This document shows, piece by piece, positions 17,657 through 25,739 of a stretch of 50,625 nucleotides of DNA (position 1 is the first letter of the stretch; every line of letters begins with the position of its first letter). The notes beneath the pieces were generated by a model. That model worked only from the letters and a program-made list of their open reading frames with translations. It was not told the DNA's origin and did no database searches. Source of the DNA: Chromobacterium alkanivorans. GTDB taxonomy: Bacteria > Pseudomonadota > Gammaproteobacteria > Burkholderiales > Chromobacteriaceae. The stretch spans positions 1 to 50,625 of the forward strand of contig NZ_JAFHKL010000022.1 in NCBI RefSeq assembly GCF_016937655.1, read 5' to 3'. A program made the translations under genes and the position numbers.

Positions 17657-18388
17657 TTACTGATAGTAAATAGTGAAAGTACCTACTCCATCCAGCGTAG
17701 TGTCGTCCTTCACGTTCAAACGCCCCTTGGTATTCAATGCGGCGCCCACAACCATCGGGAAAGTATGTACGGTTGCCACAGCGGGAGTATTCACGCCCTT
17801 GCCCTTGATGGCGAAAGCCCCTACCCCGGCCCCGGCGAAATGCGGGTTCAGAGGAGACGTGGTGGTTTCTCCCCAACTAATACCACTATTATCGGAGTAC
17901 AACAGGCGGGGCTCGCTGACCTCTTCGGACAAACTATTGGTCGCTCTCAGATTGGCCCTATCAACCGTCATCCACCATACGCCGAGCTTGCCCGCAGCCG
18001 CATCATTCCCCAAGCCCATGGTCTGGGTGTTTGCAGTGGCCACGGCAAGGTTGGATTGAGAATGCTTGACCGGCTGTGGAATTTCACTGCCCAGCAAAGG
18101 CTTGCTCTCCGCGCGGGCATCGGTGATGCGAATTCCCAGCGCGGTATCTTCCTCACAAGTCACCGTCAAACTGACATCACGGTCTTCCAGCGTATGCGCG
18201 GCACTGGCGCTTAGATTGGATACCGGGATGTCTCCATAATCAATTACCGCGCCGCCGCTCAATGTCGGCGTACATGCCGGTGGAATCAACCTCCCGGTAA
18301 TCAGCAAGTCTGCGCTGTTTGCTGCCGCCCATTGCGCTGTTCCAGCAAAAACAGCTGCCAACACCAAAATCATTTTTTGCTTATTCAC
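17657..18388 (-). CDS. DUF1120-type fimbrial subunit, major 2 (243 aa)
   Basis: This is an exported subunit with GTG start at 18388, chosen because GGAG lies about 8 nt upstream and the length then equals that of its paralogue (243 aa). The signal peptide ends near QWAAA. The mature region reads NSADLLITGRLIPPACTPTL, GGAVIDYGDI, then TCEEDTALGIRITDARAESK. It ends in GVGTFTIYYQ. It is a close paralogue of the gene upstream, including matching promoter elements. A terminal aromatic beta strand is typical of subunits built by donor-strand exchange. Transcription may continue weakly into the chaperone-usher genes. Confidence 0.85.
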   Translation of the reverse strand: MNKQKMILVLAAVFAGTAQWAAANSADLLITGRLIPPACTPTLSGGAVIDYGDIPVSNLSASAAHTLEDRDVSLTVTCEEDTALGIRITDARAESKPLLGSEIPQPVKHSQSNLAVATANTQTMGLGNDAAAGKLGVWWMTVDRANLRATNSLSEEVSEPRLLYSDNSGISWGETTTSPLNPHFAGAGVGAFAIKGKGVNTPAVATVHTFPMVVGAALNTKGRLNVKDDTTLDGVGTFTIYYQ

Positions 18389-18635
18389 GGATAACTCTCC
18401 AAATAAATTAGAACTCACAACCCAAGCCCCCCTTTGAAAGCCTTTGCCTCCAACAGAAAATCTAAGCGCTGGCAACGTTTACTTCCATTAGTGGGCAGAT
18501 CAATATTGCATCGTTCGCACTGACCCACACAATAGGATTTATCCTAAGCCATACAGATATTTACCCTAAAATTTCTCAAAACCACTCCCTTCAAGCTGCT
18601 CAATCATTAATTGATGAATATTTTAATTATTTGCA
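18389..18635. other. Regulatory gap between the two major fimbrial subunits
   Basis: This AT-rich spacer holds the promoter module of major subunit 2 (18501-18546) and a predicted 5' leader of about 107 nt. No gene is visible in it. Confidence 0.6.
18501..18546 (-). promoter_or_regulatory. Operator plus extended -10 of major subunit 2
   Basis: A 14-bp palindrome TAGGATTTATCCTA (18533-18546) is followed 21 nt downstream on the minus strand by ATGCAATATTG (18511-18501), which looks like a TGn-extended -10. The same palindrome, spacing and ATGCAATAT occur upstream of major subunit 1. The palindrome lies where a -35 and activator site would be, 145 nt from the start codon in both cases. Its TAGGA/TCCTA halves resemble RcsB/NarL-class regulator sites. 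Confidence 0.7.
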
Positions 18636-18667
18636 AAATAAAAACCGGCGAACTCAATAGTCGCCGG
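18636..18667 (-). terminator. Intrinsic terminator of major subunit 1
   Basis: On the minus strand CCGGCGA pairs with TCGCCGG across a 9-nt loop and is followed by TTTTTATTTT. It lies about 50 nt after the subunit 1 stop, so that gene is probably transcribed alone. Confidence 0.88.
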
Positions 18668-18715
18668 CCACTCCACAACATCTCCCTGTCACTCACATCC
18701 AACTCCATCCTCGTT

Positions 18716-19447
18716 TCATTGGTAGTAAATTGTAAACACCCCTTTGCCATTCAGTCTGGTGTCGTCCTTCACAGTCAAGCTGCCCCGGGCATTGATCGCG
18801 CCTCCAACGACCAAAGGAAACTCATGCAAAACCGCCACGGCAGGACTGGTCGCCGCAATGCTCTTGATGGCAAAGGTCGTTGAATCGGCCCCACCATAAT
18901 GCGGGTCAAGCGGGGAGGTTGTCGTCCTGCTCCAGCTCTTGCCATTATTGGTGGAGTACAACAACTTGGCCTCGCTCACTATTTCAGACTCGCTATTGCT
19001 TGCCTTCAAATTTTCCCTATCAACATGCATCCACCAAACACCCAGCTTGCCTGAAACGGCATCCAGGCCAAGACCCATTGTCTGCCTGTCTGTTCTTGCA
19101 ACCGCCAGATTCGAGTCGGAATGTTGGCTCGGCCTGGGAATTTCTCTATTCAACAAAGGCTTGGTATCAGCACGTGCGTCAGTGATCCGAATGCCTAATG
19201 CGGTATCTTCCTGACAAGCTATGATCAGGTTTACATTACGGTCCTCCAAAGTGTATGCCTCTTTAGGATGAAGGCTTGCAACTGGAATATCCCCATAATC
19301 AATTACGGCCCCACCACTCAACGTCGGAGTACACGCCATGGGAATCAATCTGCCGGCAATCAACAAGTCGACGCTATTGGCCGCCGCCAAAGATGGCACT
19401 CCGATGAAAGCACTACCTAGCAGCAAAATCAGACTTCTTTTCTTCAT
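18716..19447 (-). CDS. DUF1120-type fimbrial subunit, major 1 (243 aa)
   Basis: This is an exported fimbrial subunit. The ATG at 19447 has AGGGGA upstream. The signal peptide MKKRSLILLLGSAFIGVPSL ends near AAA. The mature protein shares NSVDLLIAGRLIPMACTPTL, GGAVIDYGDIPVASL, IACQEDTALGIRITDARADT and the C-terminal FTIYYQ with its paralogue. Two cysteines probably form the subunit disulfide. It has its own promoter module and its own terminator, which fits a gene made in large excess over the assembly machinery. Which of the two paralogues forms the shaft cannot be told from sequence. Confidence 0.85.
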   Translation of the reverse strand: MKKRSLILLLGSAFIGVPSLAAANSVDLLIAGRLIPMACTPTLSGGAVIDYGDIPVASLHPKEAYTLEDRNVNLIIACQEDTALGIRITDARADTKPLLNREIPRPSQHSDSNLAVARTDRQTMGLGLDAVSGKLGVWWMHVDRENLKASNSESEIVSEAKLLYSTNNGKSWSRTTTSPLDPHYGGADSTTFAIKSIAATSPAVAVLHEFPLVVGGAINARGSLTVKDDTRLNGKGVFTIYYQ

Positions 19448-19905
19448 AAGTTCCCCTTTAAGAAAAAATCATCTCCAGCGAAATCATACGTCCTAGAACA
19501 CAACTCACCGCAAAAGCAACTATAGCGACGACCATGCCCTCCATTGACACTGAGCGCGGCCATATTGCATTCCGAACCATAAGCTGTGCCATAGGATTTA
19601 TCCTAAGACAATTAAATATCTCCTGATCCAAACTCACGTCACCTCAACCATATTATTTATGCCAACAACAAGGACAAGGCATGCGGCGGCGCACCCATCG
19701 GAGAAAAGCATTTGAAATTCATGGAGAATTTTCTATCGTCGCGCAACGCAAGCAGATAGTCCCGCGCTTTTGAAAACGGAAATCCATAAAGCACAATGGA
19801 ATCAGGCCTGGCCAAATGCGGAGAAGAATTTTTTCGTGAACCAACCGTCCGCACCTATGCCGCGGCTGGATAAAAAGGAGAGGAGGCTCCTTGCCTTTCG
19901 GACAT
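19448..19905. other. Gene-free region upstream of fimbrial locus
   Basis: About 460 bp containing the promoter module of major subunit 1 (19561-19605). The rest is AT-rich. A 65-codon minus-strand frame at 19657-19854 begins with GTG, has no ribosome-binding site and resembles nothing I know, so I do not call it a gene. Confidence 0.55.
19561..19605 (-). promoter_or_regulatory. Operator plus extended -10 of major subunit 1
   Basis: The palindrome TAGGATTTATCCTA (19592-19605) and, 21 nt downstream on the minus strand, ATGCAATATG (19570-19561) repeat the layout seen at subunit 2. The palindrome is 145 nt and the -10 block 123 nt from the start codon in both genes, while the intervening bases differ. 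This conservation argues that both elements are functional. Confidence 0.72.
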
Positions 19906-19942
19906 GAAAAACGCCCGCGATGACCATGGTCATCAGCGGGCG
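19906..19942 (-). terminator. Intrinsic terminator of the disulfide reductase gene
   Basis: On the minus strand a long hairpin (CGCCCGC/GCGGGCG outer arms and an inner GATGACCATGGTCATC palindrome) is followed by TTTTT. It lies about 30 nt past the reductase stop. Confidence 0.9.
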
Positions 19943-19972
19943 GGGGTCGGCCGGTTACGGTTAGGCGCGGCT

Positions 19973-21367
19973 TCAGTCTTGCGCCAGCTTGGCGGCGGCG
20001 TCGCGCAGCGCGGTGCGCAAGCCCTCTTCTATCACCGGGTGGTAGAACGGCATCTCCAGCATCTGGGCGATCGTCAGGCCTTGCTGATGACTCCAGGCCA
20101 GCAAGTGGGCCAGGTTCTCGGCTCGCGGGCCTATCATTTCAGCGCCCAGGAAGCGGCCGCTGATACGATCGGCGTAAACATGCAGCAGGCCTTGATTGAC
20201 GCCCATCACCCGGCTGCGGCCCTGGTCCTCGAAGCTGACTTCGCCTACCGCGAACTCGCCCGCCGGCAAATCGGCGTAGCGGCTGCCCACCATCATCATC
20301 TGCGGGTCGGAAAACACCACGGCGATGCTGGAGCGGCGCAGGCCCGGCCCCACCGCCGGATACAGCGCGGCGTTGTCGCCGGCGGTCTTGCCTTCGTCGG
20401 CGGCCTCATGCAGCAGCGGCAGGATGTTGTTGGCGTCGCCGGCGATGAAAACCGGCGAGTTCCCGCACTGCAACGTCCGCGGATCGAACTTGGGCACCCC
20501 GCCCGCATCCAGTTCCAGGCCGGCGTTTTCCAGCGCCAGGCCGCGCACATTCGGCGCGCGGCCGGTGGCGGCCAGCACGTAATCGAAACGCTCGCAGACT
20601 TCCTCGCCGTCCAGATTCAAGTAGCGGATTTGCGGCTTGCCGTCGGCCAGGCCCATTTCCAGCACCTTGGCGTCCGGATCCAGGTAGAACTCTCGGCCCA
20701 AGGCCTGGCTGGCGTAGTCGCGCACCGCCGGATCGGACAGCGGGCCGACGCCGCCGCCGCGGCCGAACACGCGCACCTTGACGCCCAGGCGGGACAGCGC
20801 CTGGCCCAGTTCCAGGCCGATGACGCCGGGGCCGAACACCGCCACGCTTTCCGGCAGCGTGTCCCAGTCGAACACATCGTCGTTGATGATCAGTTTGTCG
20901 CCAAACACCTGGAACGGCGGCGGGATCAGCGGCGAAGAACCGGTGGCGATCACCACGCGGCGCGCCTGCACCAGCGTGTGTTCGTCCACTTGCAAGGTGG
21001 TGTTGTCGATGAAGCGGGCGTAACCGCGCAACCGGTCTTGCGGCGGAATGCCTTCCACGCCCTTGAGCACGAAGCCGACGAAACGGTCGCGCTCGCGCTT
21101 GACCCGGTCCATCACCTCGCGGCCGTCGATGCGCACCTCGCCGTCCACATGCACGCCGAAGGGCGCGCTGTGGCGCAGCGCGTGCGCGGCTTCGGCGGCG
21201 GCGATCAGCAGCTTGGACGGCATGCAGCCGACGCGGGCGCAGGTGGTGCCGTAAGGGCCGCCTTCAATCACCACGGCGCTGGCGCCGCGCGCCTTGGCGG
21301 CGCGGTAGGCTGCGAGGCCGGCGGTGCCGGCGCCGATCACGGCGACATCGATGTTCAAGGTGTGCAT
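19973..21367 (-). CDS. Dihydrolipoyl-dehydrogenase-like flavoprotein disulfide reductase (464 aa)
   Basis: This is an FAD/NAD(P)-dependent disulfide reductase. The start is the ATG at 21367 with AGGA 6 nt upstream. Features in order: the FAD site AVIGAGTAGLAAY at residues 8-20; the redox pair in GTTCARVGCMPSKLL; a nucleotide site around AVFGPGVIGLELGQ; ATGRAPNV; FIAGDANN; and a C-terminal YHPVIEEGLRTALR with the His-Glu active-site pair. The redox motif differs from the GGTCLNVGCIPSK of true E3 subunits, and no 2-oxoacid dehydrogenase genes are nearby. Together with the adjacent peroxiredoxin-glutaredoxin this suggests a redox-defence reductase rather than an E3. Substrate uncertain. Confidence 0.8.
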   Translation of the reverse strand: MHTLNIDVAVIGAGTAGLAAYRAAKARGASAVVIEGGPYGTTCARVGCMPSKLLIAAAEAAHALRHSAPFGVHVDGEVRIDGREVMDRVKRERDRFVGFVLKGVEGIPPQDRLRGYARFIDNTTLQVDEHTLVQARRVVIATGSSPLIPPPFQVFGDKLIINDDVFDWDTLPESVAVFGPGVIGLELGQALSRLGVKVRVFGRGGGVGPLSDPAVRDYASQALGREFYLDPDAKVLEMGLADGKPQIRYLNLDGEEVCERFDYVLAATGRAPNVRGLALENAGLELDAGGVPKFDPRTLQCGNSPVFIAGDANNILPLLHEAADEGKTAGDNAALYPAVGPGLRRSSIAVVFSDPQMMMVGSRYADLPAGEFAVGEVSFEDQGRSRVMGVNQGLLHVYADRISGRFLGAEMIGPRAENLAHLLAWSHQQGLTIAQMLEMPFYHPVIEEGLRTALRDAAAKLAQD

Positions 21368-21429
21368 CTCATTCCTTTCGGTATCGGGATACGGCACGGC
21401 ACGCTGAGCATGCCGTCTCGTATCCCGGT

Positions 21430-21459
21430 AAAAAAAGGGCCGGACGGAGCATCCGGCCC
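21430..21459 (-). terminator. Intrinsic terminator between peroxiredoxin-glutaredoxin and reductase
   Basis: On the minus strand GGGCCGGA pairs perfectly with TCCGGCCC across a 7-nt loop and is followed by seven T residues. It should end most transcription from the peroxiredoxin gene before the reductase, unless read-through or an internal promoter is used. Confidence 0.92.
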
Positions 21460-21515
21460 GCAACAACTCCGGTGGCATCAGGGCCCGAGCCACCGGGGAC
21501 GAACACGGTCAGGCC

Positions 21516-22247
21516 TTACTTGGAGAAGTACTTTTCCACTTCGTCGGCGGAGCCGATCAGCTCGCCGTTGATGAACACTTGCGGCGCGGTCATCTTGCCG
21601 GCCACGGCGCCCAGCACCTTGCCGCGCACCTTGTTGTCCAGCGGCACTTCGACGAAGTCGTAGCCGTTTTCGCTCAACACTGCCTTGGCGCGCGCGCAAT
21701 GCGGGCAGCCCGTCTTGGAGAACACCACCACTTGATCCGGCTTTTTGGCGCTGGGGTTGATGTAGTCCAGCAGGGTGTCGGCGTCGGACACTTTGAACGG
21801 ATCGCCCGGCTCTTGCGGCTCGACGAACATCTTGTCCACCACGCCGTCTTTCACCAGCATGGAATAGCGCCAGCTGCGCTTGCCGAAGCCCAGGTCCTGC
21901 TTGTCCACCAGCATGCCCATGCCGGCGGTGAAGTCGCCGTTGCCGTCCGGGATCATCACCAGGTTCTGCGCTTCCTGGTCCTTGGCCCATTCGTTCATCA
22001 CGAAGGTGTCGTTGACCGACACGCACAGGATGGCGTCCACGCCGTTGGCGAAGAAGGCCGGCGCCAGTTCGTTGAAGCGCGGCAGGTGGGTGGACGAGCA
22101 TGTGGGGGTGAACGCGCCCGGCAGCGAGAACAGGGCTACGGTTTTGCCGTCGAACAGTTCGGCGGTGCTGACATCTTTCCACTCGTTGTTGTCACGAACA
22201 CGGAAAGTGACATTCGGTACGCGTTGGCCTTCACGGTTTTGCAACAT
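21516..22247 (-). CDS. Peroxiredoxin-glutaredoxin hybrid peroxidase (243 aa)
   Basis: This is a glutathione-dependent peroxidase made of a Prx5-type domain fused to a glutaredoxin domain. The start is the ATG at 22247 with AAGGAG 7 nt upstream. The peroxidatic Cys50 lies in [16 protein letters not shown]. The glutaredoxin CxxC (Cys181, Cys184) lies in [11 protein letters not shown], followed by the glutathione-site segment [18 protein letters not shown]. The protein reduces hydrogen peroxide and organic peroxides using glutathione delivered by its own glutaredoxin domain (established for this fusion in Haemophilus and others). It has its own terminator. No clear OxyR site is recognisable upstream. 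Confidence 0.93.
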   Translation of the reverse strand: MLQNREGQRVPNVTFRVRDNNEWKDVSTAELFDGKTVALFSLPGAFTPTCSSTHLPRFNELAPAFFANGVDAILCVSVNDTFVMNEWAKDQEAQNLVMIPDGNGDFTAGMGMLVDKQDLGFGKRSWRYSMLVKDGVVDKMFVEPQEPGDPFKVSDADTLLDYINPSAKKPDQVVVFSKTGCPHCARAKAVLSENGYDFVEVPLDNKVRGKVLGAVAGKMTAPQVFINGELIGSADEVEKYFSK

Positions 22248-22431
22248 GGCGAGACTCCTTGGTTCGGATTGGCTGACAGGTTTAATAAATCGATGGGTGC
22301 ATTCTGATAGCTGAGAGCAAATTCGTCTAATTGATTGTGGCAAGGCTGCTGATTTGCTTTTTTAATCGCCAAGCAAGTGGCCGCAGTAACCGTTAAAATT
22401 GCATAAACAAACCAACAACCAGGCCAGTGCG

Positions 22432-23805
22432 GTGAAGATTCTGATTCTCGGCGGCGGACAGGTCGGCGCCAATGTGGCGGAGAACCTGCTTTCGGAAAAC
22501 AACGACATCACGGTGGTGGATCAGAACGCCGAGCGGCTCAAACAGCTGCAGGACCGGCTGGACATCCGCACCGTGGCCGGCAACGCCGCCCATCCGCAGG
22601 TGCTGGCCGAGGCCGGCGCGGCGGACAGCGACATGGTGCTGGCGCTGACCCGAGACGACGAAACCAATCTGGTGGCCTGCAAGATGGCCGAAGCCTGTTT
22701 CAACATCCCCACCCGCATCGCCCGCATCCGCTCCAGCGACTATCTGGCGTCCGAACACGGCGACCCGCTCGCCCATTTCGGCATCGAGTCCGCCATCTGC
22801 CCGGAACAGATCGTCACCGACCACATCTACCAGCTGTTCGCCTACCCCGGCGCGCTGCAAGTGCTGGACTTCGCCGACGGTAAGCTGCAGCTGGTGGTGT
22901 CGCGCGCCCATTCCGGCGGCCAACTGCTGGGCATGCCGCTGCGCAATATCCGCGAACACATGCCGGACGCGGACTGCCGCGTCTGCGCCGTCCACCGCCG
23001 GGACAAGCTCCTGGTGCCGGACGGCGACACCGTGCTGGAGGAAGGCGACGAGGTCTTCTTCGTCGCCGCGCGCGAGCACGTGCAGGCCATGCTCAAAGAG
23101 CTGCGCTTCAGCGAGCGCCCCATGCGGCGCATCATGATCGCCGGCGGCGGCAATATCGGCTACCGGCTGGCCAAGCTGCTGGAGAAGGATTTCAGCGTCA
23201 AGGTGATAGAGGCGCGGCCGGAACGCGCGCAGTGGCTGGCGGAGCGGCTGGAGCATGCGCTGGTGCTGCGCGGCGAGGCCACCGACGAAGAGCTGCTGGA
23301 CGCCGAGAACGTGGACGAGATGGACGTGTTCTGCGCGCTGACCAACGACGACGAGGACAACATCATGTCCACGCTGCTGGCCAAGCGCATGGGCGCGCGG
23401 CGGGTGGTGGCGCTGGTCAACCGCACCAGCTACGTGGACCTGCTGGAAGGCCACCGCATCGACATCGTGATTTCGCCGCACCTGTCCACCATAGGCTCCA
23501 TCCTGGCCCATATCCGCCAGGGCGACGTGGAGGCGGTGCATCCACTGCGCCGCGGCGCGTCCGAGGCGATGGAAGTGGTGATTCACGGCGACGCGCAGCA
23601 ATCGCGGCTGACCGGCCGCCGCATCGAGCAGATCGACATGCCGCACGGCAGCCACATCGTGGCGGCCATCCGCGGCGAACAGGTGCTGATGGCGCATCAC
23701 GATCTGACGGTGGAGAACGGCGATCACCTGATCATCTTCCTGTCCCGCCGCCGGGTGATCCGCCAGGTGGAAAAACTCATTCAGGTCAAACTGGGCTTTC
23801 TGTGA
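22432..23805 (+). CDS. trkA: Trk potassium uptake regulator TrkA (457 aa)
   Basis: This is the cytoplasmic NAD-binding regulatory ring subunit of the Trk potassium uptake system. It has two RCK repeats: the first Rossmann motif is KILILGGGQVGANVAENLL at the N-terminus, the second is RRIMIAGGGNIGYRLAKLLE near residue 230. Each is followed by a TrkA-C domain; the last ends in LIIFLSRRRVIRQVEKLI. The GTG at 22432 is chosen over an upstream TTG because TrkA proteins begin at this Lys-Ile-Leu strand. It is divergent from the peroxiredoxin gene and two genes from its partner trkH. Confidence 0.95.
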   Translation: MKILILGGGQVGANVAENLLSENNDITVVDQNAERLKQLQDRLDIRTVAGNAAHPQVLAEAGAADSDMVLALTRDDETNLVACKMAEACFNIPTRIARIRSSDYLASEHGDPLAHFGIESAICPEQIVTDHIYQLFAYPGALQVLDFADGKLQLVVSRAHSGGQLLGMPLRNIREHMPDADCRVCAVHRRDKLLVPDGDTVLEEGDEVFFVAAREHVQAMLKELRFSERPMRRIMIAGGGNIGYRLAKLLEKDFSVKVIEARPERAQWLAERLEHALVLRGEATDEELLDAENVDEMDVFCALTNDDEDNIMSTLLAKRMGARRVVALVNRTSYVDLLEGHRIDIVISPHLSTIGSILAHIRQGDVEAVHPLRRGASEAMEVVIHGDAQQSRLTGRRIEQIDMPHGSHIVAAIRGEQVLMAHHDLTVENGDHLIIFLSRRRVIRQVEKLIQVKLGFL

Positions 23806-23807
23806 CC

Positions 23808-24200
23808 ATGCATCTGACCGGCCTGCACCATGTGGCGATCATCGCCTCCGACTACGCCCGCTCGCGCGACTTCTACCACCGCATCCTCGGCCTGCCGATA
23901 CTGGCCGAGCACTGGCGCGCCGAACGCCAGTCCTGGAAGCTGGACCTGGCCACGCCGGGCGGCGGCCAGCTGGAGCTGTTCAGCTTTCCGTCGCCGCCGC
24001 CGCGCCCCACGCGGCCGGAAGCCTGCGGCCTGCGCCACCTTGCCTTCGCCTGCGCCGACCTCGCCGCCTGCCGTCAACACCTGCTGGCCGAGGGCGTGGC
24101 GCTGGAGGAGGTCCGCGTGGACGAATACACCGGCGCGCGCTTTTTCTTCTGCGCCGACCCGGACGGCTTGCCGCTCGAGTTTTACCAGCCGCGGGACTGA
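23808..24200 (+). CDS. VOC-family glyoxalase-like protein (130 aa)
   Basis: This is a small cytosolic protein of the vicinal-oxygen-chelate fold, closest in pattern to YaeR/GloA2. Metal-site candidates are His8 in GLHHVAI, a Glu in GGQLELFSF, His in GLRHLAFAC and Glu in LPLEFYQP. These positions match the H-E-H-E layout of the family. It starts 2 nt after the trkA stop and ends 3 nt before trkH, so it is inside the trk operon. Substrate unknown; methylglyoxal-type chemistry is possible. Methylglyoxal detoxification and potassium fluxes are linked in E. coli, but a functional link here is speculative. Confidence 0.85.
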   Translation: MHLTGLHHVAIIASDYARSRDFYHRILGLPILAEHWRAERQSWKLDLATPGGGQLELFSFPSPPPRPTRPEACGLRHLAFACADLAACRQHLLAEGVALEEVRVDEYTGARFFFCADPDGLPLEFYQPRD

Positions 24201-24203
24201 GAC

Positions 24204-25658
24204 ATGCGCAAAATCCTCGCCATCCTCTACGTGCTGTCCAAGCTGATCATGCTGTTCTCCTGCACCTTTCTCGCGCCGGCCCTGGTGTCCATCCTCTACC
24301 GCGACGGCGCGCTGGACACCTTCGTCACCGCCGCCGTGGCCGGCCTGGCCATGGGCCTCGCGCTGTGGTCCGCCACCCGCCGCTACCAGCGGGAGCTGAA
24401 ACCGCGCGACGGCTTCATCCTGGTGACCACGCTGTGGGTGGGCTTCGCCATCACCGCCTCCTTCCCCTTCATGCTGGCGCGGCCGGAGATGCCGTTCAGC
24501 CACGCCTTCTTCGAGGCGATGTCCGGCCTGACCACCACCGGCTCCACCGTGATCAGCGGCCTGGACGCGCTGCCGGCCTCGCTCAACTTCTGGCGCCACT
24601 TCCTCAACTGGATGGGCGGCATGGGCATCATCGTGCTGGCGGTGGCGATACTGCCCATCCTCGGCATCGGCGGCATGCAGCTGTACAAGGCGGAAACGCC
24701 GGGGCCGATGAAGGACAGCAAGCTGGCGCCGCGCATCACCGAAACCGCCAAGAACCTGTGGCTGGTCTACAGCGGCTGGACGCTGGCGGTGGCGCTGGCG
24801 CTGAAAGCCGCCGGCCTGAGCTGGCTGGACGCGGTGTGTCACGCCTTCGCCGCGCTGTCGCTGGGCGGCTTTTCCACCCGCGACAGCAGCGTGGGCGCCT
24901 TCGACTCGCTGCCGGTGGAGCTGATCCTGAGCTTCGGCATGATCATAGGCGCGATGAACTTCGCCACCCACTTCCTGGCGCTGCGCCAGCGCTCGCTGCG
25001 CGCCTACCTGCGCGACCCGGAAGCCAAGGCCATGCTGTGGCTGCTGCTGGGCAGCATCCTGGCGATGAGCGCCTATCTGTGGGCCCACCATGTCTACGAC
25101 TTCCCCACCGCGCTGCGCCACGTCAGCTTCAACCTGATCTCCATCGCCACCGACAGCGGCTTCGCCAGCGTGGACTACGCGCGCTGGCCCATCTTCGTGC
25201 CATTGTGGATGCTGTTCCTGTCCAGCATCACCGCCTGCTCCGGCTCCACCGGCGGCGGCATCAAGATGGTGCGCACCCTGATGCTGAGCAAGCAGAGCGT
25301 CAACGAGATGACGCGGCTGCTGCACCCGGCGGCGGTGCGGCCGGTGAAAATCGGCGGCAAAGTGGTGCCGGAAAGCGTCATGCTGTCGGTAATGGGCTTC
25401 ATATTTGTCTACTGCATGTGCATAGTAATATTAAGCTTCGCGCTGATCGCCAGCGGCCTGGACTTTCTCAGCGCCTTCACCGCGGTGATCGCCTCGATCA
25501 ACAACGCCGGGCCCGGACTCGGCGTGGTCGGACCGGCGTCGAACTACGCGTCGCTGTCCGACTTCCAGATATGGATTTGCAGCCTGGCCATGCTATTGGG
25601 CCGGCTGGAAGTGTTTACCCTGCTGATCCTGTTCACGCCGGCCTTCTGGCGCAAATAG
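24204..25658 (+). CDS. trkH: Trk potassium transporter membrane subunit TrkH (484 aa)
   Basis: This is the inner-membrane potassium channel/transporter subunit. The four selectivity-filter loops can be seen in order: [33 protein letters not shown] and [28 protein letters not shown], just before the last repeat, is highly characteristic of TrkH. About ten hydrophobic segments surround these loops. Length is usual for the family. It follows the VOC gene by 3 nt and works with TrkA. Confidence 0.96.
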   Translation: MRKILAILYVLSKLIMLFSCTFLAPALVSILYRDGALDTFVTAAVAGLAMGLALWSATRRYQRELKPRDGFILVTTLWVGFAITASFPFMLARPEMPFSHAFFEAMSGLTTTGSTVISGLDALPASLNFWRHFLNWMGGMGIIVLAVAILPILGIGGMQLYKAETPGPMKDSKLAPRITETAKNLWLVYSGWTLAVALALKAAGLSWLDAVCHAFAALSLGGFSTRDSSVGAFDSLPVELILSFGMIIGAMNFATHFLALRQRSLRAYLRDPEAKAMLWLLLGSILAMSAYLWAHHVYDFPTALRHVSFNLISIATDSGFASVDYARWPIFVPLWMLFLSSITACSGSTGGGIKMVRTLMLSKQSVNEMTRLLHPAAVRPVKIGGKVVPESVMLSVMGFIFVYCMCIVILSFALIASGLDFLSAFTAVIASINNAGPGLGVVGPASNYASLSDFQIWICSLAMLLGRLEVFTLLILFTPAFWRK

Positions 25659-25739
25659 GACGCGAAGAATTTACCCGCCGCGCGCGGGTCTGAACCAAAG
25701 CGGCGCCCAGCGCCGGACAATAAAAGACGAAACCGGATC

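Noticed and set aside
19657-19854. 65-codon minus-strand frame between the fimbrial genes and the reductase
   Set aside because: It begins with GTG, has no ribosome-binding site, overlaps no known family and lies in a promoter region; it could be a remnant but I cannot support it.
22248-22431. Possible OxyR site before the peroxiredoxin gene
   Set aside because: Isolated ATAG and CGAT fragments do not form the four-part OxyR pattern.
23781-25325. 514-codon minus-strand frame across trkA-VOC-trkH
   Set aside because: It is Gln/His/Gly-rich antisense shadow of well-recognised genes.
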